From Pseudomonadota bacterium (GTDB lineage: Bacteria > Pseudomonadota > Gammaproteobacteria > Burkholderiales > Rhodocyclaceae), in the NCBI GenBank assembly GCA_021811225.1, contig JAJZPJ010000070.1, positions 1-12,411 of the forward strand: a DNA stretch of 12,411 bases. Direction: 5' to 3'. Positions 7,801 to 12,411 of this stretch are shown here, piece after piece (the first letter of the stretch is position 1; each line of letters starts with the position of its first letter). The position numbers and the translations under genes are program-made. The notes beneath the pieces are model-generated. The model was not told the DNA's origin. It saw only the letters and a program-made list of their open reading frames with translations, and made no database searches.

Positions 7801-10599
7801 GACCAGCACCCGCCAGTGGGTCCGCAGAATCGCGTCGAGGGTGAACCCGGCCTCATAAGGCAGGAAGCAGAGCGTCAGCGCGGCATGGCTGAAGTGCCGG
7901 CCGGCCGAGCGCAGCGTTGCCGATAGATGCTGGCGCAGCAGCACGTCGTCCGGCTTGCGCGCGAGGTTCAGGACGAAGGCGGACAGCGGCGGCAGCAACA
8001 GGATGAAGAGCGCCGCACCGGTCCAGAACCAGGCCGAGGGCAAGGCCAGCCAGCCGGTCAGCAAGAGCGCGGTCAGCGCCGGCGACACCAGACTGCGGCG
8101 CAGATTGTCGAACAGTTTCCAGCGCGACAGGGCCGAGAGCGGATTGCGCTCGCGCGAGATTTCGCCGGTCGCGGCGTCCCGCGCGCCGGGCGTGCTCGGC
8201 AGCAGCCACGATGCGACCTGCCAGTCGCCGCGTATCCAGCGGTGGCGGCGGCTGACGTCGTCGCCGTAGCGGGGCGGGCAGGCCTCATAGAGCTGCACGT
8301 CGCTCAACAGGCCGGCACGGGCATAGCAGCCTTCGAGCAGATCGTGGCTGAGGATGCGGTTTTCCGGCAGGCGGCCGTTCAAGGCCTGCTCGAAGGCATC
8401 GACATCGTAGATGCCCTTGCCGATGAACGAGCCCTCGCCGAACAGATCCTGATAGACGTCGGAGACGCTGCGCGTGTAGGGATCGATGCCGGCTTCGCCG
8501 CCGCACAGCAGCTCGTAGCGCGATGCCTCGGCGCCGGGCATGCTGACCGCCACGCGCGGCTGCAGGATGCCGTAGCCGGCACAGACCCGCCCGCGCTTCT
8601 CGTCGAACTGCGCCCGGTTCAGCGGATGCGCCATCGTGGCCACGAACTGCCGCGCGGCGTCGCGCGGCAATATCGTATCGGTGTCGAGGGTGATCACATA
8701 GCGGACCTCGCTTGTGCCGTCGCTGTCGCCGACGACCAGCGAGAAGGCGCCGGCGCCGCCGCCGCGCAGGTGAGCGCGCAGGTGGGCGTTGAGATCGGCC
8801 AGCTTGCCGCGCTTGCGCTCGTAGCCCATCCAGGCGCCTTCCTGTGCGTTCCAGCGGCGCGGACGGTGCAGGAGCAGGAAGTTGTCGCCGTTGCTGTGAC
8901 CGTACTTGGCGTTCAGTTGCTCGATGTTCTCCTTCGCGCGCTGCAACAGCGCCCCATCGGTGGGCAGGGTTTCCGTTTTTGCATCGCCGAAATCGGTCAG
9001 CAGGCAAAAGCTCAGGTTGTCGTCGCGATTGGCGAGGAAGCAGACCTCCAGGGCCTCGGTCAGGCTGTCGATGGCCTGCCGGGAAAACAGCATCGTCGGC
9101 ACGGCGACGAGGGTTCTGGATTCGACTGGAATGCCGTCGGAAAAATCCATCCGGGGGAGCGGGCGGGGCGTCGCGATCAAGGCGACCAGCCAGTTGACCA
9201 TGGGCAGCGCGAGCTGGCTGGTGGCGACCAGGGCGAGCAGTGCGAAGGGCGCGAGCTGCCAGCCGCCGACGCCGTCGGCATGGGCCTTGGCGACGACGGC
9301 GGCGGTGGCGGCCAGGGTGAGCAGCGCTATGCCGCCGAGGTAGAGCGCCAGGGGCGAGCCTCTGCCTATGCGCCGCAGCGCGGCCGCTGGCGTGAAGCGG
9401 AACGCCGCGACCCCTTCCAATTCCTTCAGGCCCTCGTCGATCAGGTAATAGCCCACGTGCGCGCCACGGTCTTCGGCACCGGCCTGTGCCGCCTTTGCGC
9501 GGGCTAAGTTGATCGCGGCATCGGCGACCCCGACTTCCGACAGAGGGCTGTGCCTGGCGATATTTTCCACCACGTGGCGATAGCGGTCCCGGGTCGGAAA
9601 GTCCATGCGGGAGAACACGCCGGCCGGATCATTGCGCAAAACGCGGTGGACCGCGCTCATGGATTCGACGAATTCGCGCCAGTCCATGGCGCTGAGAAAG
9701 CGCAGGCTGCCGATGCTGTTGCTGATCGATACCTGGTCGGCGGCCTGCTGCTGATTTTCCGTCTGAACCAGGTTCTCGATGGTCTGGCCGGTCGCCGCCA
9801 GCCGCTGCGACAGCCAGGTCAGCGGCAGCGTCAGCGCCGGACTCGAGCCTTGCAGACGGCGCACCAGCTCGGCGACGAAGGAGCTGTCCAGCGGCGGATC
9901 GGAACGGGCCATGTCGGCCACCAGCAGGATCAGATTGCTGGGTTCCTGCTCGGCGGTCTGCGCCATTTTGTCGGCCCAGGTATCGGCCAGGCTGCGGTTG
10001 AAGCGGGTCGTCGCCAAGCGGGCGGCGACGCGCCGCAGGTTCTCGATCAGCGCCAGACGCAGCATGATCGGGATCGCCCAAAGCTCGCCGAGCTTCAGCG
10101 TCGTCACCTGCTGATAGGCGACGACGAAGCGGCTCAGGCTCTCCGGATCGACGCGGCCGTCGCCGTGGGAAATGGTTTCCAGAGCGATGTCATAGACGCG
10201 CGGCCTGCCGGCGGAGGGACCGCGGAGCAGGCTCGGCAATTGCCTGCTGTAGTTTTTCGGCAGGTGCCGCTTGGCGGTTCGGATCTGATCTTCGATCAGG
10301 TAGAAATTGTCGAGCAGCCATTCGGCGGCGGGCGTCACCTGCCGGCCCGCCTTGATTGCCGCGGTCAACTGGTTGCAGGCATCGAGGATGACCCGCTCGT
10401 TGTCGGCCAGGCGCGACAGCAACTGGTCGCGACCGCTGCCCGTGCCGAGCTTGTGGGCATTGGCCAGGATGCGGCCGTGTTGCTCCATCTGCAAGGCGCT
10501 GAACAATTCTGCGCGCAGCGGCAGCTCGGTATCGGCCCGCCTGCCGCGCAATTGACCGGTCAACAGTTTATTTTTCAGGCGGAGAAATATGCCGGGCAT
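1852..10599 (-). CDS. ndvB: Cyclic beta-1,2-glucan synthase (NdvB/ChvB/Cgs family)
   Basis: A giant inner-membrane enzyme of about 2,915 aa (family about 2,800-2,900). It polymerises UDP-glucose into beta-1,2-glucan and cyclises it for the periplasm. Domains, numbered from the ATG at 10599: N-terminal region; TM helices near 416-474; GT84 glucosyltransferase (about 490-800) with DTD (Asp639/Asp641), HDLLEG (Asp753) and RRHRW (784-788) in place of QxxRW; more TM helices near 836-878, 902-932 and 961-1004; glycoamylase-like domain (about 1380-1580) with LGDDL (Asp1489/1490) and MAHHQGMG (1551-1558); GH94-type sandwich regions near 1625-1900 and 2103-2410; and a GH94 domain (about 2410-2880) with the acid-bearing motif GDWNDG (2588-2593). 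In characterised Cgs enzymes the GH94 part trims chains by phosphorolysis and sets ring size. All key motifs are present. The frame extends to an ATG at 10656, but those 19 codons look non-coding (Cys/Arg/Ser-rich, one rare TCA); neither start has a clear Shine-Dalgarno. No exporter gene is in the window. Confidence 0.95.
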   Translation of the reverse strand: MPGIFLRLKNKLLTGQLRGRRADTELPLRAELFSALQMEQHGRILANAHKLGTGSGRDQLLSRLADNERVILDACNQLTAAIKAGRQVTPAAEWLLDNFYLIEDQIRTAKRHLPKNYSRQLPSLLRGPSAGRPRVYDIALETISHGDGRVDPESLSRFVVAYQQVTTLKLGELWAIPIMLRLALIENLRRVAARLATTRFNRSLADTWADKMAQTAEQEPSNLILLVADMARSDPPLDSSFVAELVRRLQGSSPALTLPLTWLSQRLAATGQTIENLVQTENQQQAADQVSISNSIGSLRFLSAMDWREFVESMSAVHRVLRNDPAGVFSRMDFPTRDRYRHVVENIARHSPLSEVGVADAAINLARAKAAQAGAEDRGAHVGYYLIDEGLKELEGVAAFRFTPAAALRRIGRGSPLALYLGGIALLTLAATAAVVAKAHADGVGGWQLAPFALLALVATSQLALPMVNWLVALIATPRPLPRMDFSDGIPVESRTLVAVPTMLFSRQAIDSLTEALEVCFLANRDDNLSFCLLTDFGDAKTETLPTDGALLQRAKENIEQLNAKYGHSNGDNFLLLHRPRRWNAQEGAWMGYERKRGKLADLNAHLRAHLRGGGAGAFSLVVGDSDGTSEVRYVITLDTDTILPRDAARQFVATMAHPLNRAQFDEKRGRVCAGYGILQPRVAVSMPGAEASRYELLCGGEAGIDPYTRSVSDVYQDLFGEGSFIGKGIYDVDAFEQALNGRLPENRILSHDLLEGCYARAGLLSDVQLYEACPPRYGDDVSRRHRWIRGDWQVASWLLPSTPGARDAATGEISRERNPLSALSRWKLFDNLRRSLVSPALTALLLTGWLALPSAWFWTGAALFILLLPPLSAFVLNLARKPDDVLLRQHLSATLRSAGRHFSHAALTLCFLPYEAGFTLDAILRTHWRVLVSRRRLLEWRPSGQTQGRSKDGLAACYRSMWIAPALASATAAALIADHPSALAAAAPILLLWLASPAIAHWISRPIARRATHLSREQIVFLTALARRIWQFFETSVGQEDNWLPPDNLQENPLAVVAHRTSPTNIGLSLLANLAAHDFGYIPAGQLLERCRQTLRTMAALERYRGHFYNWYDTQSLKPLPPNYVSTVDSGNLSGHLLTLRPGLTGLLDASILAARVFPGIRDTYEILRQTAGGTALTGLIQFEQDLESACQSVPKTLMLAHDCLERLHHCAAGFVAGLEAAAESPLHLWADALADQCRAALDELNFLAPWVRVQESGEWLGEFPLLDAIPTLRQLARLHAKLAPTLGQRLADQADPRLASGLADLDRAVAEGSRRAAERILSIDQSALQCAEFARVEYDFLYAPATHLLAIGYNVTERRLDTSFYDLLASEARLTTFVAIAQGQLPQESWFALGRQLTIAGGEPILLSWSGSMFEYLMPLLVMPTFANTLLDQSYRSAVERQIEYGLQRGALWGISESGYNAFDAGLNYQYRAFGVPGLGFKRGLGDDLVIAPYASMMALMVAPKEACANLQRLAAEGFAGKYGLYEAIDYTPSRLPRGQSYALIREFMAHHQGMGLLSLAYLLLDRPMQKRFESDPLFQATMSLLHERVPRAAATYSNTTELSDIRTAANDQEMQLRVLQRPDTRTPEVQLLSNGRYHVMVTAAGGGYSRWNDLAIGRWREDGTRDNWGSFCYVHDLEDGHFWSAAFQPTLAQPKSYEVVFSEGRAEFRRSDNHFDTHSEIVVSPEDDIELRRTRITNRSRVRRSIDITSYAEVVLAPAAADALHPAFSNLFVQTEIVPARRAILCTRRPRSVNEKMPWLFHLMAVHGADVGAISYETDRMRFIGRGNTVAHPQALQDTAPLSDSEGSVLDPIVAIRCRITLAPEQTATIDMVTGIGESRELCLGLIEKYQDRHLADRVLELSWTHSQVVLRQLNASEAEAQLYGRLANSVIYLDALLRADAAVLVRNRRGQSGLWSYAISGDLPIVLVQIKHPDNVELVRQLVQAHAYWRAKGLAVDLVIWNEDHAGYRQVLQEQIMGLISAVTGEHAIDRPGGIFVRLIDQISDEDRVLFQSVARVILTDGGGTLAEQLKRRDLMRVRVPRLMPSAKPQATGARKSAALPERGLILANGIGGFTPDGREYVITTSAKSVTPAPWVNVLANPQFGSVISESGQAYSWGENAHEFRLTPWANDPVGDEGGEAFYLRDEETGRYWSPTPLPRRGEGDYVTRHGFGYSVFEHGEDGITSELSVYVAMNASIKYSVLRIRNDCDTLRKLSATAYVEWVLGDLRPKSTMHIITECDPASGALLARNPYNTDFPERIAFFAVDTTLRSISGDRNEFIGRNGSLENPAALERVRLSGKIGAGLDPCAALQVPFELVPGQQREIVFMLGMADSRHSDVGELIARHRGQAAAQAALAAVHAHWVSTLGAVQVDTPDAALNVLANGWLIYQTIACRLWARSGYYQSGGAFGFRDQLQDGMALVHARPQLLREQLLLCAAHQFVEGDVQHWWHPPTDRGVRTHCSDDYLWLPLAVGRYLGCTGDAAVLDERVGFIEGRALNHDEDSYYDLPLRSQESATLYEHCLRAIERGLRFGAHGLPLIGSGDWNDGMDKVGDQGRGESVWLGFFLHEVLMRFAEIATMRGDPAFAERCRSEAVRLGQNIEAGGWDGDWYRRAYFDDGTPLGAAQNAECQIDSISQSWAVLSGAGDPQRARRAMQALDRRLVRREDRLIRLLDPPFDKSDQNPGYIRGYVPGVRENGGQYTHAAVWAAMAFAKMGDGQRAWELLRLINPVNHGSTADEIATYRVEPYVVAADVYALSPHVGRGGWTWYSGSAGWLYRLIVESLLGLTRAGDRLLVAPCLPADWNAFSLSYRYRDTLYRIAVTRFNASGPQAGVMVDGVWQADGAIPLVDDRRDHAVTVAVAASPAACAR
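1865..1911. terminator. Cluster of three short GC hairpins at the convergent gene ends
   Basis: Three inverted repeats follow each other where the two genes converge: GCGGC/GCCGC (1865-1869 and 1877-1881), GACGG-CGA-CCGTC (1882-1894), and CGGCG/CGCCG (1896-1900 and 1907-1911). They lie across the PAS gene stop and inside the 3' end of ndvB. There is no T-tract in either direction, so they are not canonical intrinsic terminators. Stems of 5 bp arise easily by chance in GC-rich DNA; a terminator role is only a possibility. Confidence 0.2.
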
Positions 10600-10624
10600 G
10601 GAGTGGCGATCTGAGCTTGTCGCA

Positions 10625-10644
10625 CTGCGCTTGCAGCAGCGCAG
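10625..10644 (-). promoter_or_regulatory. Stem-loop in the ndvB leader
   Basis: CTGCGCT and AGCGCAG form a perfect 7-bp stem around a 6-nt loop. In the ndvB transcript it would end 25 nt before the ATG at 10599. If translation instead began at 10656, it would lie in the first codons. With no Shine-Dalgarno visible at either start, the structure might influence initiation, but that is inference. A 7-bp GC-rich stem can also occur by chance. Confidence 0.35.
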
Positions 10645-10741
10645 AGAACGGTTCATGGAGGGTAAATCGCTGGCTTGTCCGCTGCCGGAAGCTGAAGCCC
10701 GACCAAGATAGTCCTTTGACCTCGGCCGCTCTGTGCGCTAA

Positions 10742-10756
10742 CGCATAGACTATGCG
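10742..10756. promoter_or_regulatory. Perfect 7-1-7 palindrome, candidate operator between ndvB and the Nramp gene
   Basis: CGCATAG-A-CTATGCG is a perfect inverted repeat with a single central base. It lies 78 bp before the Nramp start and 142 bp before the chosen ndvB start, in non-coding DNA between divergent genes. A weak -35-like TTGACC (10716-10721), 17 bases before TAACGC (10739-10744), would place the palindrome over the -10 region of a plus-strand promoter. That promoter match is poor. A dimeric repressor or activator site is the natural reading. Its CATAG/CTATG halves recall enterobacterial MntR boxes, but the spacing is much shorter, so I do not assign a regulator. Confidence 0.5.
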
Positions 10757-10824
10757 CCATTTCCGCAAGCAATATGCCCGTCAGTCAACGCCGAGGCAGC
10801 ATCCGCTCAGCTAGGCCATCTTCT

Positions 10825-10830
10825 GGAAGA
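10825..10830 (+). promoter_or_regulatory. Ribosome binding site of the Nramp gene
   Basis: GGAAGA ends 4 bases before a GTG at 10835. It supports this non-ATG start, which is followed by a short hydrophilic N-terminus and then the conserved LGPGLITGA of TM1. Confidence 0.55.
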
Positions 10831-10834
10831 AACG

Positions 10835-12112
10835 GTGCCGAAAGTGCAGGATGCCCCCCAAGACCGCGAAGGCTCGTGGCTCAAAAAGCTCGGCCCGGGA
10901 CTGATCACCGGCGCGGCCGACGACGATCCGAGCGGAATCGCCACCTACTCCCAAGCGGGTGCGCAGTTCGGCTTCAACATGCTGTGGACGGTTTTGTTCA
11001 CCTATCCCCTGATGGTGGGCATCCAGATGGTCAGCGCCAGAATCGGGCGGGTGAGCGGCCATGGTCTGGCCACCAACATTCGCCGACACTACCCGGCCTG
11101 GCTCCTGTATGGCGTGGTCGGCCTGTTGCTGGTCGCCAATACCGTCAATATTGCGGCCGATATCTCGGCCATGGGCGAAGCATTGAAGCTGATCGTCGGC
11201 GGCCCCGCGCAAATCTACGCGGTGGCCTTCGGCGTCGTGTCCCTGCTGCTCCAGGTGTTCGTGCCTTACCGGCGCTACGTGCGCATGCTCAAGTGGCTCA
11301 CGCTCTCCTTGCTGGCTTACGTGGCCACGGCGCTCGTCGTGCGCGTTCCCTGGGCGCAGGTGCTGATGAGAGCGCTGGTGCCGCATTTGTCCTGGAAGCC
11401 GGCGTATCTCACCACCGTCGTGGCGGTATTCGGAACGACGATCAGCCCCTACCTGTTCTTCTGGCAGGCGTCTCAGGAAGTCGAGGAGCAATTGGCGGAC
11501 CCGCGATCCCAAGCCTTGATCAGCGCACCTCGCCAGGCGGGCGCCAACCTGAGACGCATCAAGATCGACACCTGTATCGGCATGGGCTTCTCGAACCTGG
11601 TGGCCTTCTTCATCATCTTGACGACGGCGGTGACGCTCAACCGGCATGGCGTGATCGATATTCAAACCTCGGCGCAAGCGGCCACGGCGCTGCGTCCGAT
11701 TGCCGGGGAATTTGCCTTCATGATGTTTAGCGCCGGCATCATCGGCACCGGCTTGCTGGCGATTCCCGTCCTGGCCGGATCTTCCGCCTACGCCATGGCC
11801 GGCGCCTTCAAATGGAAAAACAGTCTGGAACGCCTGCCCATGCACGCCAAGCGTTTCTACGGCATCATCGTCGTTTCGACCCTGATCGGCATCGCCTTGG
11901 GGTTTACCGCCATCGATCCGATCAAGGCCTTGTACTGGAGCGCGGTGATCAACGGCGTGATTTCCGTCCCGATCATGGTGGTGATGATGTTGATGGCGGT
12001 CCGCCCGGAAATCATGGGACAGTTCGTCATCAGCACAAGGCTGAAGCGGCTGGGATGGTTGGCGACGGTGATGATGGCGGCAGCGGTTTTGGCCATGCTG
12101 CTGAGCCTGTGA
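10835..12112 (+). CDS. Nramp-family divalent metal transporter, non-canonical metal site
   Basis: A 425-residue, strongly hydrophobic protein with about 11 TM helices and the LeuT-like Nramp fold. It probably moves divalent cations across the inner membrane. TM1 carries LGPGLITGAADDDPSG, where classical MntH/Nramp proteins have DPGN: Asp31 is kept, but Asn is replaced by Gly34. In TM6 the usual A-x-x-M-P-H reads T-T-I-S-P-Y (201-206), so the metal-coordinating Met is Ser204 and the His is Tyr206. These changes set it apart from Mn/Fe-selective MntH; I recall a large bacterial clade with this DPSG signature, annotated simply as Nramp transporters. Without the Met thioether, selectivity against Mg2+ or Ca2+ would be expected to weaken, so the substrate is open and no mntH symbol is given. 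GTG start with an upstream GGAAGA. Divergent from ndvB; a palindrome lies upstream, and a strong hairpin covers the stop codon. Confidence 0.88.
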   Translation: MPKVQDAPQDREGSWLKKLGPGLITGAADDDPSGIATYSQAGAQFGFNMLWTVLFTYPLMVGIQMVSARIGRVSGHGLATNIRRHYPAWLLYGVVGLLLVANTVNIAADISAMGEALKLIVGGPAQIYAVAFGVVSLLLQVFVPYRRYVRMLKWLTLSLLAYVATALVVRVPWAQVLMRALVPHLSWKPAYLTTVVAVFGTTISPYLFFWQASQEVEEQLADPRSQALISAPRQAGANLRRIKIDTCIGMGFSNLVAFFIILTTAVTLNRHGVIDIQTSAQAATALRPIAGEFAFMMFSAGIIGTGLLAIPVLAGSSAYAMAGAFKWKNSLERLPMHAKRFYGIIVVSTLIGIALGFTAIDPIKALYWSAVINGVISVPIMVVMMLMAVRPEIMGQFVISTRLKRLGWLATVMMAAAVLAMLLSL

Positions 12113-12122
12113 GCAGCATGGC
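12092..12122 (+). terminator. Perfect 11-bp hairpin across the Nramp stop codon
   Basis: GCCATGCTGCT (12092-12102) and AGCAGCATGGC (12112-12122) are exact reverse complements, separated by a 9-base loop that contains most of the TGA stop (12110-12112). The left arm encodes the final Ala-Met-Leu-Leu. No T-run follows, so it is not a classical intrinsic terminator. It could be a Rho-linked pause site or a 3' stabilising or processing hairpin. An exact 11-bp stem placed at the stop is unlikely by chance. Confidence 0.5.
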
Positions 12123-12220
12123 GCGTGAGCGGAGAGAGGATTCCTGGCGCGGCCCTGGCTCAAGCCTTATGCGCCCTGGAGAACAGACCGGCTGAGGCTT
12201 TTGGCTCAAGCTGATTCAGG

Positions 12221-12226
12221 TATGCT
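12221..12226 (+). promoter_or_regulatory. Possible -10 element for the lipoprotein gene
   Basis: TATGCT matches the -10 consensus at four of six positions and lies 28 bases before the ATG, leaving a short leader. No good -35 sits at 16-18 bases; the nearest T-rich stretch is CTTTTGG at 12198-12204, and TTGGCT (12201-12206) is only 14 bases away. A weak or sigma-S-type promoter is possible. The rest of the 141-bp gap (12113-12253) holds only a 10-bp direct repeat. Confidence 0.22.
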
Positions 12227-12240
12227 ACGTTCGATCAACT

Positions 12241-12245
12241 GGAGG
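12241..12245 (+). promoter_or_regulatory. Ribosome binding site of the lipoprotein gene
   Basis: A consensus GGAGG lies 8 bases before the ATG at 12254. It decides the start: the nearer ATG at 12249 meets a stop codon two codons later, while 12254 opens directly into a signal peptide. Confidence 0.75.
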
Positions 12246-12253
12246 ACCATGAG

Positions 12254-12411
12254 ATGAAACCCGGAAAGAAACTCTGCTCGGCGCTGCTCGTCAGCGCACT
12301 GCTGGCAACGATCGTTGGCTGCCAAAAGCAGGAAGGTCCGGCGGAACGCGCCGGCAAGCAAGTCGACAAGGCGCTGGACCAGGCCGGACAGCAGATCGAG
12401 AAGGCCGGCAA
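12254..12411 (+). CDS. Small lipoprotein with 11-residue repeat (3' end outside window)
   Basis: The first 52 codons are visible. Residues 1-22 are a type II signal peptide: Lys-rich start (MKPGKK), hydrophobic core (SALLVSALLATIV) and lipobox I-V-G-Cys23. Cleavage would leave a lipidated Cys followed by Gln, which does not fit the Asp+2 inner-membrane retention signal, so an outer-membrane location is likely. The mature part is charged and helical, with an 11-residue period: AGKQVDKALDQ (33-43), then AGQQIEKAG from 44. Such repeats form amphipathic helices in surface-binding and stress-type proteins. Similar small lipoproteins occur in proteobacteria, but I cannot name a family or function. 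A strong GGAGG precedes the ATG. It runs in the same direction as the Nramp gene with a 141-bp gap and a hairpin between them, so it is probably transcribed separately. The window ends before its stop codon. Confidence 0.8.
   Translation, partial: MKPGKKLCSALLVSALLATIVGCQKQEGPAERAGKQVDKALDQAGQQIEKAG

Noticed and set aside
1606..10614. Long plus-strand open frames over ndvB (1606-7926, 7927-9507, 9550-10614) as genes
   Set aside because: They are in exact antisense register with ndvB codons. The translations are low-complexity, rich in Arg, Gln, Ala, His and Asp, with no domains; they follow from rare TTA/CTA/TCA use.
10716..10744. TTGACC-17-TAACGC promoter for the Nramp gene
   Set aside because: The -35 is good but the -10 matches poorly; mentioned only as context for the palindrome.
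10742..10756. Assigning the palindrome as an MntR box
   Set aside because: The half-sites look alike, but the one-base centre is much shorter than in enterobacterial MntR sites, and the transporter is not a classical MntH.
10811..12163. 450-codon minus-strand frame over the Nramp gene
   Set aside because: Its translation is His/Arg/Gln/Asp-rich without domains, and it mirrors the Nramp codons in register.
12156..12211. Direct repeat TGGCTCAAGC (12156-12165 and 12202-12211)
   Set aside because: Only 10 bp and two copies, with no further repeats or target-site pattern; probably chance.
1..12411. CRISPR array, insertion sequence, tRNA/rRNA or phage genes
   Set aside because: No regularly spaced repeats, transposase or integrase motifs, or tRNA-like cloverleafs were seen; coding density is filled by four genes plus a lipoprotein start.

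Overview
The window is GC-rich, gene-dense bacterial DNA. Strong third-position GC bias, a hybrid kinase plus receiver-PAS protein of a common proteobacterial type, and a giant NdvB/Cgs enzyme suggest a Gram-negative Pseudomonadota, probably beta- or gammaproteobacterial. That placement is inference; no rRNA or other marker gene is present.

Layout. (1) Bases 1-1877, plus strand: the 3' part of a hybrid sensor histidine kinase (rest of HisKA, HATPase, C-terminal receiver). A TGATG junction couples it to a receiver-PAS protein that has no output domain. (2) Bases 1852-10599, minus strand: one 8.7-kb gene for a cyclic beta-1,2-glucan synthase (NdvB/ChvB/Cgs type, about 2,915 aa). It combines a membrane-embedded GT84 glucosyltransferase, a glycoamylase-like domain, two GH94-type beta-sandwich regions and a C-terminal GH94 phosphorylase-like domain. 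Its 3' end overlaps the receiver-PAS gene by 26 bp, tail to tail. (3) Bases 10600-10834: a 235-bp divergent intergenic region with a perfect 15-bp palindrome and a 7-bp-stem hairpin in the ndvB leader. (4) Bases 10835-12112, plus strand: an Nramp-fold metal transporter with non-canonical metal-site residues, ending in a perfect 11-bp-stem hairpin that spans its stop codon. (5) Bases 12254 to the window end: the start of a small lipoprotein with an 11-residue amphipathic repeat.

How they may work together. The kinase and receiver-PAS protein look like one co-translated signalling unit. The glucan synthase would make osmoregulated periplasmic glucan; no NdvA-type exporter is visible. The divergent ndvB and Nramp genes share one upstream region, so the palindrome could act on either or both. 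I see no mobile element, CRISPR array, tRNA or rRNA, and no clear case for a wholly new system. The parts most worth a second look are the altered Nramp metal site, the palindrome, the output-less REC-PAS protein whose end merges with ndvB, and the hairpin over the Nramp stop codon.
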